From positions 1 through 37,023 of the forward strand of contig CADAOD010000022.1 in the NCBI GenBank assembly GCA_902789415.1: DNA of 37,023 nt, written 5' to 3'. Below, piece after piece: positions 6,929 to 14,913 of the stretch. The position numbers and the translations under genes are program-made. The notes below the pieces were generated by a model. The model did no database searches, was not told where the DNA came from, and was given only the letters and a program-made list of their open reading frames with translations. This DNA comes from an uncultured Prevotellaceae bacterium. Lineage in GTDB: Bacteria > Bacteroidota > Bacteroidia > Bacteroidales > Bacteroidaceae. Each line of letters starts with the position of its first letter. Position 1 is the first letter of the stretch.

Positions 6929-8054
6929 GCAGGTAGCAACAAACAATCAACACATAGATAAGCACAACCTGAAGGATGGTTGGATGCAAGTTACCAATAC
7001 TTGCGCCAGGAAAGGCGGCGATGGTATTCAACGAAGCATTCAATCCATTCACTATATATAATAATAGGTACGCGAGGGACGGAAACAACAGAACGACAAT
7101 CGACAGGCACAGGATGATAAATGCTGCAGGCACCACCAGGAAATTGGTAAGCAGAAAACAGGTAGAGAACTGTCCGAAGTAATAGGCGATTAATGGTGCA
7201 ACACCTAACTGTGCCGAAAAAGAGACAGCCACCATGCCCCAGATTTTTGCTATCCAACGGTGCTCCATATAATACTTATCGGAAAACACGCCAGTAAACA
7301 AGGGCACAAATAGCAGGATTGCCCAGACCGCCATAAACGACATCTGAAATCCTACATCAAACAGCCATGCAGGATTCCACATCAACATCAGAAAAGCCGT
7401 AAAGGCTAAAACATTGACCGACATTTTGTTGCGACGACCAATCGACAGTACGCCATAGACGGTAAGCATCACCGCCGAACGTACGGCACTTACTGGCATG
7501 CCTACCAACAACACAAATGCCCACACCACCAAGATTGTAAGCAACTGCGACAAAGTCGGCCATCGCCTTCGAGGCAGGAATAACGATAGTAACATATAGA
7601 TGATACCCAAGTGCAGACCACTGAGCGCCAACACATGCGAGGCGCCGCTGACAGAATAAGCACTCTTTACATCGCGACTCAACGCCGACTTATCACCTAA
7701 CGACATCGCCGCCACCACCGCATATGCATCACCTTCGAGCCCACTATCATTATAACGCTGCAATAACTGCTCGCGTTGCTGAAGGAAAAAGTTTCTGGAA
7801 CGATCAAATCGGGATTCCGTTTTCGGTTCATACGTCGATTGCTGATGATGCTGCATCACGCATATACCTAACAACAGGCAACACGCCATAATGGCTACTG
7901 ATTGTGCATTGGCAAACTTATAAAGCAGCAAAGCTATAACCACCATACCAGCCAACACAGGCAGCATGGAAATGGGTAACTGTACATAGTTAGCGATGAT
8001 AATGCCAAGAATCATACTAACCGTTACAGGCGCCACTGGACATTTATCGAACAT
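6882..8054 (-). CDS. Short ComEC/Rec2-family membrane protein
   Basis: ComEC forms the inner-membrane channel for single-stranded DNA during natural transformation. This 390-residue protein contains the Competence domain, with SGASHVLALSGLHLGIIYML after two or three N-terminal helices, followed by about eight more membrane helices. It goes almost straight from the N-terminal helices to the Competence domain, so the OB-fold (DUF4131) region is largely missing, and there is no C-terminal metallo-beta-lactamase domain. I chose the ATG at 8054 because the -7 element at 8083-8076 rules out a TTG start at 8078, and 8054 gives a normal leader; the ATG at 8066 is possible. The C-terminus overlaps the AEC gene by 47 bases. 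Confidence 0.85.
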   Translation of the reverse strand: MFDKCPVAPVTVSMILGIIIANYVQLPISMLPVLAGMVVIALLLYKFANAQSVAIMACCLLLGICVMQHHQQSTYEPKTESRFDRSRNFFLQQREQLLQRYNDSGLEGDAYAVVAAMSLGDKSALSRDVKSAYSVSGASHVLALSGLHLGIIYMLLSLFLPRRRWPTLSQLLTILVVWAFVLLVGMPVSAVRSAVMLTVYGVLSIGRRNKMSVNVLAFTAFLMLMWNPAWLFDVGFQMSFMAVWAILLFVPLFTGVFSDKYYMEHRWIAKIWGMVAVSFSAQLGVAPLIAYYFGQFSTCFLLTNFLVVPAAFIILCLSIVVLLFPSLAYLLLYIVNGLNASLNTIAAFPGASIGNLHPTILQVVLIYVLIVCCYLLIGRIKPIMGWTPSK

Positions 8055-8075
8055 TCGGATTTGCATACCGAAGTA

Positions 8076-8083
8076 CAAAAGTA
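8076..8083 (-). promoter_or_regulatory. comEC promoter, -7 element
   Basis: On the minus strand TACTTTTG (8083-8076) fits TAnnTTTG, 21 bases before the ATG at 8054. No clear -33 TTTG is seen. It fixes the comEC start downstream of 8076. Confidence 0.55.
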
Positions 8084-8091
8084 CAACATTT

Positions 8092-8123
8092 TTTGGGAAT
8101 ATAAGAAATATTTCGTAACTTTG
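8092..8123 (+). promoter_or_regulatory. terC promoter
   Basis: TTTG at 8092-8095, a 20-base spacer and TAACTTTG at 8116-8123 match the full Bacteroidetes consensus. The element ends 27 bases before the terC ATG. It diverges from the comEC promoter. Confidence 0.8.
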
Positions 8124-8150
8124 TCGCCGTAATTAAAGAAAAAAGAAAGA

Positions 8151-9146
8151 ATGGAAATGGTAAATATACCTCTTTGGGCGTGGATATTGTTCTACATACT
8201 AGTATTCATCATGTTGTTAATCGACCTGAAGTCGTTTGGTAAAAAAGGGCAGCATGAAGTAAGCGTATCCGAAGCCTTGAAGATGACAGCTGTATGGATA
8301 GGTGTTTCGTTGATATTCTGCGGAGGCATCTATCTGTTTTATCCAGGCGACTCCCATGAGAAAGCTATGGAGTTCTTAGCAGGTTATCTGATTGAGAAAT
8401 CCTTATCGATGGACAATCTGTTTGTGTTCCTGATGTTATTCTCGTTCTTCGGCATACAGCGAAAATACCAGCACGAAGTATTGTTCTGGGGTATTTTCGG
8501 TGCCTTGGTACTGCGCAGTATCTTTATTTTTGCAGGAACAGCGATGATTTCCCAGTTTGAATGGATATTGGGATTGTTTGGTTTGTTCCTGATTTATACG
8601 GGTATTAAGATGTTCGGTCATAACGACGAGCAGGTTGACCCCTCGAACAATATCTTCGTCAAGTTATTCAAGAAGTTCTTCCCCGTAACCGACCGGATGC
8701 ACGAGGGAAAGTTCTTTATCATCGAAAACGGCAAACGCTTGGCTACCCCACTTTTCATCGCCCTCTTAGTGATTGAGACAACAGATGTAGCCTTTGCCGT
8801 TGACTCTATCCCTGCCGTATTCTCGGTAAGCCGCGATCCGTTTATCGTACTTACATCCAACATTTTTGCCATTCTGGGGCTGCGTGCCCTATACTTTGCG
8901 TTGGCAGCTGTAGCAAAATACTTCACCTATCTAAAATATGGTCTTGGCATCATTCTTAGTTTCGTAGGCGTAAAAATGTTGTTGGCCATGAACGAGTACG
9001 TGAACGCATTCGGCGAGATGGTTGGACTAAGTATTAACATGCCGCACATCGAGGTTCCTACCACCCTTTCGTTGGCCATCATCTTTGGCGTGCTGGTATT
9101 ATCTATGCTACTATCCGTATGTGTATCAAAAGCAAAAACCAAATAA
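8151..9146 (+). CDS. TerC/Alx family membrane protein
   Basis: A 331-residue inner-membrane protein of the TerC family, with roughly nine membrane helices. Characteristic stretches are LIEKSLSMDNLFVFLMLFSFF (about residues 81-101), with acidic residues inside membrane segments, and VIETTDVAFAVDSIPAVFSV (about 206-225). Related Alx and MeeF/MeeY proteins export manganese and help metallate secreted enzymes; older literature links the family to tellurite. A metal-ion role is inferred from the family. The start ATG at 8151 is 27 bases past a full-consensus promoter; an ATG at 8157 is also possible. The leader is too short for a yybP-ykoY manganese riboswitch. An M20 peptidase gene follows 3 bases downstream and is probably cotranscribed. 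Confidence 0.88.
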   Translation: MEMVNIPLWAWILFYILVFIMLLIDLKSFGKKGQHEVSVSEALKMTAVWIGVSLIFCGGIYLFYPGDSHEKAMEFLAGYLIEKSLSMDNLFVFLMLFSFFGIQRKYQHEVLFWGIFGALVLRSIFIFAGTAMISQFEWILGLFGLFLIYTGIKMFGHNDEQVDPSNNIFVKLFKKFFPVTDRMHEGKFFIIENGKRLATPLFIALLVIETTDVAFAVDSIPAVFSVSRDPFIVLTSNIFAILGLRALYFALAAVAKYFTYLKYGLGIILSFVGVKMLLAMNEYVNAFGEMVGLSINMPHIEVPTTLSLAIIFGVLVLSMLLSVCVSKAKTK

Positions 9147-9149
9147 AAT

Positions 9150-10214
9150 ATGGAAAACAAAAACTATCTTTACGACGCCGTAGCCTTGCTGAAGGAGCTG
9201 ATTGCTATCCCTTCGGTTAGTAGAGACGAGACGAGAGCTGCCGATAAACTGGCCGATTTCCTGAATATGTGGCATCTGCCATTCGGTCGCGAGGGCAACA
9301 ACCTCTGGGTGGGCTGTCCTGATTGGGCCAACAATCGACCTACCGTGATGCTTAACGCCCATATCGACACCGTAAAACCCGTTAGCTCGTGGACACGCGA
9401 TCCATTTTCACCAGATCAGGAATACGACGTGATATACGGTTTAGGCTCAAACGATTGCGGCGGCGGATTGGTTTCGCTGTTACAGGCCTATCGCATCATG
9501 CTGTATCGTCCACGCAACTATAATTTGTTGTGGGTAGCCTCGGCCGAGGAAGAGATATCGGGACAAAACGGCTTGAGTCGTGTATTGCCTTTGCTGCCAA
9601 AAGTAGATGTAGCCATAGTGGGCGAGCCTACAGGTATGCAGCCCGCTATTGCCGAGAAAGGACTGATGGTGATTGATGGTTATGCTCACGGCAAATCGGG
9701 CCATGCAGCCCGAAACGAAGGTGTGAACGCCATCTACGAAGCACTCGACGATTTGGTTTGGCTTCGCGATTACAAATTCCGCAAGGTGAGTCCGCTGTTA
9801 GGTCCCACGAAGATGACGGTAACAGTTGTTGAGAGCGGCACCCAGCATAATGTAGTACCCGATACGCTGCATTTTATCATTGATGTACGCACCAACGAGT
9901 TCTATCAGAACGAATATCTGTTTAACTTCCTTTGCAAGAAGATGACTAAGTGCGAATTGCGCGCCCGCTCGTTCCGCTTGCACTCATCGGCCATCTCGCC
10001 CGAGCATCCGCTCATTAAGAGATGTATCGACCGAGGTATGCAGCCCTTCGGTTCGCCCACACTGAGCGATCAGGCGCTGATGCCTTTCCCATCGTTCAAG
10101 TTAGGCCCAGGCGAATCAAGTCGCTCGCACTCAGCCAATGAGTTCATAAAGATTTCGGAGATGGAACATGCCATCGATACCTATGTAGGATTGTTGGACG
10201 GATTGACACTGTAA
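9150..10214 (+). CDS. M20 family deacylase, ArgE'-like (acyl-citrulline/ornithine)
   Basis: A 354-residue cytoplasmic dinuclear-zinc M20 hydrolase. Metal and catalytic residues are visible: H71 and D73 (NAHIDT), D102 (GLGSNDCGGG), the general-base pair E133-E134 (SAEEE), E159 (VGEPTG) and a late histidine in SRSHSANEF. The GLGSND form is the one found in Bacteroidetes enzymes that act on N-acyl-citrulline or N-acyl-ornithine in arginine synthesis; in Bacteroides the acyl group is reported to be succinyl. No other arg gene is in view, so the exact substrate is inferred. It follows terC by 3 bases and ends 4 bases short of the convergent EnvC-like gene, with no terminator seen between them. Confidence 0.82.
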   Translation: MENKNYLYDAVALLKELIAIPSVSRDETRAADKLADFLNMWHLPFGREGNNLWVGCPDWANNRPTVMLNAHIDTVKPVSSWTRDPFSPDQEYDVIYGLGSNDCGGGLVSLLQAYRIMLYRPRNYNLLWVASAEEEISGQNGLSRVLPLLPKVDVAIVGEPTGMQPAIAEKGLMVIDGYAHGKSGHAARNEGVNAIYEALDDLVWLRDYKFRKVSPLLGPTKMTVTVVESGTQHNVVPDTLHFIIDVRTNEFYQNEYLFNFLCKKMTKCELRARSFRLHSSAISPEHPLIKRCIDRGMQPFGSPTLSDQALMPFPSFKLGPGESSRSHSANEFIKISEMEHAIDTYVGLLDGLTL

Positions 10215-10218
10215 GTGC

Positions 10219-11850
10219 CTATCGCGCCAACCATCCTTCTGGATTTAGTTTCGCACTGCCTTTGCGCAACTGGAACTGCATCACCCCCTCAGCACCCACA
10301 CGACCAAGTGTCTGTCGGGTGCTTACTTTTTGTCCTCGACTCACGTTAACCGATGCCAAGTCGCAATATACCGACAGGTAGCTACCATGACGTACGATGA
10401 CCACTGTGGTGCCAGCATAGCTAAACACTGCACTTACCTCGCCATCGAACACACATCGAACCGCAGCACCAGGCTGACCTTTGATGTCGATACCTTTCTT
10501 ATCAAGTGTAACATGTCCCTTCACATCTGTCACGTGGTTGGTACCAAAGTGGTTCACAATGCGATAACCACCTGCAATAGGCATAGGTAAGCGTCCACGA
10601 TTACTCTCGAAGTTTCCACTCAACTGACGATCTTCGGACGACACTGTATATATTGCTTCTGACGATTTCTTAGCCTCAGCCACTTCTTTCTCGTGGGCTT
10701 TCGCATCGGCTGCAGCCTTACGCTCTGCAGCCAGTCGGGCACGCTCAGCCTCAGCAGCAGCACGCTCGGCGACCGCTTTTTCTTCGGCGTTCTTTCTGGC
10801 AGCAGCTGCACGGGCTTCGGCCTTAGCCTTCTCCTCACGAGCCTTCGCCTCAGCAATACGTCGTTCGTTCTCCTTACGAGCCGCTTCGGCAGCAGCCTGT
10901 TTACGGGCTAACTCCTCAGCCTTACGCTTAGCCTCAGCCTCAGCAGCCTTACGCTTTGCTTCGGCCTCAGCACGCGCCTTGGCACGCGCTATCTCCTGGG
11001 CAATCAAACGGTCGATCTGTGCATTCAGCTCAGCATCACGTTTCTTTTGCTGTTCGATAATACCCTGAATGGTTTTCTGCTGTTTCTGCAACGAGGTTAC
11101 CATCTTCTGCTGCTCTTCCTGCTTTCCTTCAAGCGAACGGCGTTCCTGCTCGTCTCTTACCAACAGATTACTCTTCTGTTTCTTAGTATCAGTCAGTTCG
11201 CCATGAGCCTCGGCCACCTGCTCCTTCATCGACTTAACCGCCTCGGCCTGATTCTGCTGATAGGCAGCATACTCACGCACAAAACGCAGTCGTCGGTACA
11301 TCTGCGACAGGTTCTTAGCACTGAACACAAACATCAGGCGACTCTGCAGATTACGGTTGCGATGCATATACTTCATCGACTTGATGAAGCGCATCTTACG
11401 CAATTCGAGTTCTTTCTCGAGAGTTTCCAACTGCACCTCCAAAGTGTGGATATTACCATCCAGACGATTGATGTCATGACGGATGGTATCAATCGACTTG
11501 CGCTTATCAGCAATCTCATTGTTGATAATCAGCAGGTTCTGCAAACGCTTCTTCACATCGCGCTCGTTAGCTTTCAACTTACGCTGTTGTTCTTCAATCT
11601 GCTTGCGCACTCTCTGCTGCTCGGTTTTCAAACTGTTAACCGTTACAGGCTGTTTGGCAGCAGTAGTCTTCTTGGTTGTTTTTTTCTTACCTGACGATTT
11701 CTTGGCGCCAGTTGATTTCTTAGCAGTGGTAGCCGTACGTTTTTGCACAGACTTTTTCTTCGTCTGCTGTGCGATAGCAGGCGAAGAAAACGAGATGAGT
11801 GCCATCAGCACCATCACGATATATCGCATACGGAATACTCTATTCATCAT
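10219..11850 (-). CDS. EnvC-like murein hydrolase activator (coiled coil plus degenerate LytM)
   Basis: A 543-residue exported protein. A signal peptide ends near FSSPAIA (about residue 27), followed by a lysine/threonine-rich linker, a long coiled coil (about 70-270), an Ala/Glu/Lys/Arg-rich helical stretch (about 285-400) and a C-terminal LytM/M23 domain (about 430-543). In that domain the first zinc histidine is replaced by lysine (K452 in KGID) and the HxH motif reads MQF (Q525), so hydrolysis is unlikely; this is the EnvC pattern, where the domain activates amidases during cell division. The start overlaps the upstream DUF4292 stop by 4 bases (ATGA). It is last in the dut-TPR-DUF4292 operon. 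The partner amidase is not in the window. Confidence 0.85.
   Translation of the reverse strand: MMNRVFRMRYIVMVLMALISFSSPAIAQQTKKKSVQKRTATTAKKSTGAKKSSGKKKTTKKTTAAKQPVTVNSLKTEQQRVRKQIEEQQRKLKANERDVKKRLQNLLIINNEIADKRKSIDTIRHDINRLDGNIHTLEVQLETLEKELELRKMRFIKSMKYMHRNRNLQSRLMFVFSAKNLSQMYRRLRFVREYAAYQQNQAEAVKSMKEQVAEAHGELTDTKKQKSNLLVRDEQERRSLEGKQEEQQKMVTSLQKQQKTIQGIIEQQKKRDAELNAQIDRLIAQEIARAKARAEAEAKRKAAEAEAKRKAEELARKQAAAEAARKENERRIAEAKAREEKAKAEARAAAARKNAEEKAVAERAAAEAERARLAAERKAAADAKAHEKEVAEAKKSSEAIYTVSSEDRQLSGNFESNRGRLPMPIAGGYRIVNHFGTNHVTDVKGHVTLDKKGIDIKGQPGAAVRCVFDGEVSAVFSYAGTTVVIVRHGSYLSVYCDLASVNVSRGQKVSTRQTLGRVGAEGVMQFQLRKGSAKLNPEGWLAR
10664..10995 (-). repeat. Low-complexity Ala/Glu/Lys/Arg-coding repeat inside the EnvC-like gene
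   Basis: Within the gene, short degenerate units such as GCTGAGGCAAAACGTAAG-like codon blocks recur and encode runs of AEAKRKAEE-type sequence. It is a single long, highly charged helix in the protein, similar in style to TolA domain II. The DNA repetition makes length variation between strains plausible. Boundaries are approximate. Confidence 0.6.
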
Positions 11851-12725
11851 AGAGCCATGAAGCGGCGGAGTATCTCGTCAACTGTTACCTCGCGATACTT
11901 ATTTGAAACTTCGGTACGTGCATCCCAATCGGTATCATTACCCAGATAATTCAAGGTCATACCCAACTTCACTTCCTTATCTGGTGTGGTCAGTGTTATC
12001 TGATGTTTCTTGGGGAACATCTTACGACCAAACACATCATAGTCGGAATAGTCCCAGTTAAGCTGGGTGTTACCATTAAAGCGGTCCTTATACAAGATAT
12101 TGGCCATACGTATCAATGCCGTATTCTTACTGGTCAACCAGCTGTAGTCCATCTTACCGTCTTCGAGATTGATGATCATATCGTCGCCACTCTCAACGGT
12201 GGTAAAGTGGCCTTGACCTTCCTTGTTATTCTTAGCAAGCGCTACAGCCTCGCTACCCTCATTGGGTTTGAAGAGCTCGTTCCAGAACAGTGCCTGGAGC
12301 GCATAGAAGTTCAGGCCGCTGTTTCGCAAGAAATCAATCTGGCGATAAGGCGCTTTCAGGTACTGCTTATTGATACGGTCCATAATGAGCACGTAATCCT
12401 TGGTGAACTCAAGACGTCCGGCCTCAACAAATCCAAAGGCCATCAGCTGCAGACGAATCACATCGTTACGACGCATCTTCAGATTACCCGTCAGCGTAAT
12501 CTTCTGCGGACCGACCTCAACCGAGAACTTCACCTTTGAGGTGATGAACTTGTTGGTTTGCTGGTTATCACGCACCTGATTCACAAAGTCGGTTGTCTGC
12601 TTCTGTTCAATCATCGGCTTTTCCTTTTTCGACTTCTTGAATATACCATTAACTACGCTACATGAGCTAAACATCAATGGCAATGCCAATAGGGCAATTT
12701 TAACAATACCTTGTAGTTTCATCAT
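11847..12725 (-). CDS. DUF4292 family lipoprotein
   Basis: A 292-residue Bacteroidetes protein of the DUF4292 family. It has a lipoprotein signal with lipobox LMFSSC, giving Cys22 as the lipidated residue, so it is probably anchored in the outer membrane facing the periplasm. The rest is beta-rich and resembles the LolA/LolB-like lipid-binding folds reported for such outer-membrane lipoproteins; that resemblance is an inference from sequence character only. The start overlaps the TPR gene stop by 4 bases and its own stop overlaps the EnvC-like start by 4 bases, so the three proteins are likely made in step. No function is established. Confidence 0.82.
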   Translation of the reverse strand: MMKLQGIVKIALLALPLMFSSCSVVNGIFKKSKKEKPMIEQKQTTDFVNQVRDNQQTNKFITSKVKFSVEVGPQKITLTGNLKMRRNDVIRLQLMAFGFVEAGRLEFTKDYVLIMDRINKQYLKAPYRQIDFLRNSGLNFYALQALFWNELFKPNEGSEAVALAKNNKEGQGHFTTVESGDDMIINLEDGKMDYSWLTSKNTALIRMANILYKDRFNGNTQLNWDYSDYDVFGRKMFPKKHQITLTTPDKEVKLGMTLNYLGNDTDWDARTEVSNKYREVTVDEILRRFMAL

Positions 12726-14323
12726 TGATCTATTTTTTGTTTTATTTTGTCAGCATGTTCTTTAATCACAGAGTTGTCCATCGACTCATCCAAGTTCTGT
12801 AGTGCCTGGTCGATATATATATTGGCCTCAGAGTAGCGACCCAACATATACAGAATCCAAGCATAGGTATCTAAGTAAGTTGCATTCTTGGGCTCAGCCT
12901 TCACAGTCCTATAACTCATCTGTTCGGCCTTTGCCAACTGCTCACCACTTTCGCTTAAGAAGTAGGCATAGTTATTCAAACAGCCCATATTATCATCTTT
13001 CCATTGCAAGCAGCTATCATAAGCCTCGTAGGCCTCCTTCACCAGTCCCTTCTGGTGCAGGATATCGCCCATCACCGCATAGAAATCCGAAACGATAGCA
13101 GGATTGCTGTCTTCCTTAATCACACCGATACCATTCTTAAAGGTTGAAAGGGCGGCATCCAGACTATCACGCCGATAATATGCGATACCTTGATAATAAT
13201 AGAAGGCCATCTCGTCGGGATTGTACTGTCGGGCGTCCTGACAGAGTGCAATCACACGTTCCATATCGTCAGCATCCCAGGCATAACCAATCAGCTGCAA
13301 GCGTGCCGATGAGTTATCGGGCGCTAACTGCAGTGCCTTAGTCAGCACCGTAGCGATAGTATCCTTTGGCATCTTCTTTACGTTCATATACGAGGCACAG
13401 AGGATAGCCATATGCTCATCGGTCTGCGGCTGTTGCAGAATTTTTCCAAATAGCTGCAGCACACGGGTACTGTCGCCGCCCGCATTCTCGCTGGCCGAAA
13501 TCTCCTGTCGCAACAGCTGTATCTTCTCATCGATGGTGGCATTGCGATTCAGCAGCACACGCTCGGTAAGCGAATCGGCAATCTCTTGGTGACCTAACGC
13601 CTGATGATAGGTACGCAGCGACATCAGCACACGGTTATTATCAGGTTCGTCCTTCAGAATCTTGTCGTACACCTTCAGCGCCTTTTTCAACTGTCCGTTC
13701 ATCATCAGCGTTTCGCCATACAAGGCCTGATAGTTACCATCGTTCGGAAATTTCTCGGCCAAAGCCTTTATCTCAGCTATTGCAGCTTTCTTGTTTCCCT
13801 GACGAGTATATATCTCGCTCTTGGCTACCGACAAGCGTTCGCTTTTGCCATCGATGGCTTCGATACGGTTCAACACCTCTACAGCCGAATCATAATCGTC
13901 AACCTGCTGATACAGCTGGAACAGCATCTCCAGCAAGTCCTCACGTTCTTTATCACGCTCGTATATTTTCTCAACAACGGGGATGGCAGCTTCGTAATCC
14001 TGCTGACGGATGTATGCCTGTGCCAATGTTTCCATATAGGTAGCGTTATCCGGATCGAGTGCGGCTGCCTTCTGGATATAAGCCAGACTCTTCGCGCCAT
14101 CCTTCAGGGCGTTATAATACTGCGCTAAGAAGTAATACGCCTCGGGAGCCTCGGGATTAATCTCCAGGCAGTGGCGCAACAAATCAAAAGCAGCATCGTT
14201 ATTACCCTTCTGGCGCTGCATCATGGCTTCGAGAAAAAACTGGTCGTACTCACGCTGTCCGTAACCAGTGGTTACAGAAAGCAGCAACAATAACGACAGT
14301 CCGATTTTCTTCATTCGCATCAT
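12722..14323 (-). CDS. Exported tetratricopeptide-repeat protein
   Basis: A 533-residue protein with an N-terminal signal peptide (hydrophobic core LSLLLLLSVTTGYG, cleaved about residue 22) and TPR units along most of its length. Clear examples are the segment near residues 58-90 (PEAYYFLAQYYNALKDGAKS) and a final pair near 450-515 (LNNYAYFLSESGEQLAKAE, TYLDTYAWILYMLGRYSEA). TPR arrays hold protein complexes together, and this one is likely periplasmic. It lies 4 bases after dut and is translationally coupled to the DUF4292 lipoprotein gene. The fixed order dut-TPR-DUF4292-EnvC suggests a shared envelope-assembly role for the last three, with dut as a positional companion. Confidence 0.85.
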   Translation of the reverse strand: MMRMKKIGLSLLLLLSVTTGYGQREYDQFFLEAMMQRQKGNNDAAFDLLRHCLEINPEAPEAYYFLAQYYNALKDGAKSLAYIQKAAALDPDNATYMETLAQAYIRQQDYEAAIPVVEKIYERDKEREDLLEMLFQLYQQVDDYDSAVEVLNRIEAIDGKSERLSVAKSEIYTRQGNKKAAIAEIKALAEKFPNDGNYQALYGETLMMNGQLKKALKVYDKILKDEPDNNRVLMSLRTYHQALGHQEIADSLTERVLLNRNATIDEKIQLLRQEISASENAGGDSTRVLQLFGKILQQPQTDEHMAILCASYMNVKKMPKDTIATVLTKALQLAPDNSSARLQLIGYAWDADDMERVIALCQDARQYNPDEMAFYYYQGIAYYRRDSLDAALSTFKNGIGVIKEDSNPAIVSDFYAVMGDILHQKGLVKEAYEAYDSCLQWKDDNMGCLNNYAYFLSESGEQLAKAEQMSYRTVKAEPKNATYLDTYAWILYMLGRYSEANIYIDQALQNLDESMDNSVIKEHADKIKQKIDQ

Positions 14324-14327
14324 GATT

Positions 14328-14765
14328 TTACTTCACGCCAGTATGACCATAACCACCTTCGCCACGTTCGGTCTCATCAAGAACTTCGACCGGAACGAAC
14401 TCACCCTGCTCGTGGCGTGCAATCACCATCTGGGCAATACGCTCACCATCCTCAACCACGAAATCCTCGTTCGACAGGTTGATGAGCACCACACCAATCT
14501 CGCCACGATAGTCGGCATCGATGGTGCCTGGGGTGTTCAGTACGGTAATACCCTTCTTTAATGCCAGACCGCTACGAGGGCGGACCTGCGCCTCGTAACC
14601 TACAGGCAGAGCGATATGCAAACCTGTGGGGATGAGTCGGCGCTCCAGCGGTTTCAGGGTGATAGGTTCATCTATATTAGCTCGCAGATCCATACCAGCG
14701 CTCTGCGCAGTGGCATACTGCGGCAAGGGCTGGTGACCTTTGTTTACAACTTTAATTTTCAGCAT
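14328..14765 (-). CDS. dut: dUTP diphosphatase
   Basis: Dut hydrolyses dUTP to dUMP and pyrophosphate, keeping uracil out of DNA and feeding thymidylate synthesis. The 145-residue protein has all five trimeric-dUTPase motifs: AGMDLRA (23-29), PRSGLALK (63-70), [11 protein letters not shown] (80-90), GERIAQMV (107-114) and [10 protein letters not shown] (134-143; tyrosine and histidine replace the commoner Phe and Ser there). It is first in a leftward operon, 29 bases past a TACCTTTG -7 element, and diverges from a dNTP triphosphohydrolase gene, placing two nucleotide-pool enzymes back to back. Confidence 0.95.
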   Translation of the reverse strand: MLKIKVVNKGHQPLPQYATAQSAGMDLRANIDEPITLKPLERRLIPTGLHIALPVGYEAQVRPRSGLALKKGITVLNTPGTIDADYRGEIGVVLINLSNEDFVVEDGERIAQMVIARHEQGEFVPVEVLDETERGEGGYGHTGVK

Positions 14766-14793
14766 CTTTTAAAATAATATTTTAATCCACGTG

Positions 14794-14801
14794 CAAAGGT
14801 A
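14794..14801 (-). promoter_or_regulatory. dut operon promoter, -7 element
   Basis: Minus-strand TACCTTTG (14801-14794) followed by CA, 28 bases before the dut ATG. No clear -33 element. Confidence 0.65.
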
Positions 14802-14895
14802 GTGCTTTTAGCTTAGAAATCACCCTTTAACCGACTAATTTTTTGATTTTTTCGTTAATTTCTGCGAAATATGCCGCTACTGCGCGTATTTTTCG

Positions 14896-14903
14896 TACCT
14901 TTG
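14896..14903 (+). promoter_or_regulatory. dgt promoter, -7 element
   Basis: TACCTTTG followed by CACC, only 10 bases before the first dgt ATG (14914) and 13 before the second (14917). The expected start of transcription lies within a few bases of the start codon, so the mRNA would have almost no leader. No -33 TTTG at the expected distance. Confidence 0.65.
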
Positions 14904-14913
14904 CACCCTGATT

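Noticed and set aside
8124-8150. Manganese riboswitch (yybP-ykoY) in front of terC
   Set aside because: The promoter at 8092-8123 leaves a leader of about 20 bases, far too short for the aptamer.
10219-10494. An active M23 endopeptidase
   Set aside because: The expected zinc histidines are replaced by lysine 452 and glutamine 525, leaving only D455.
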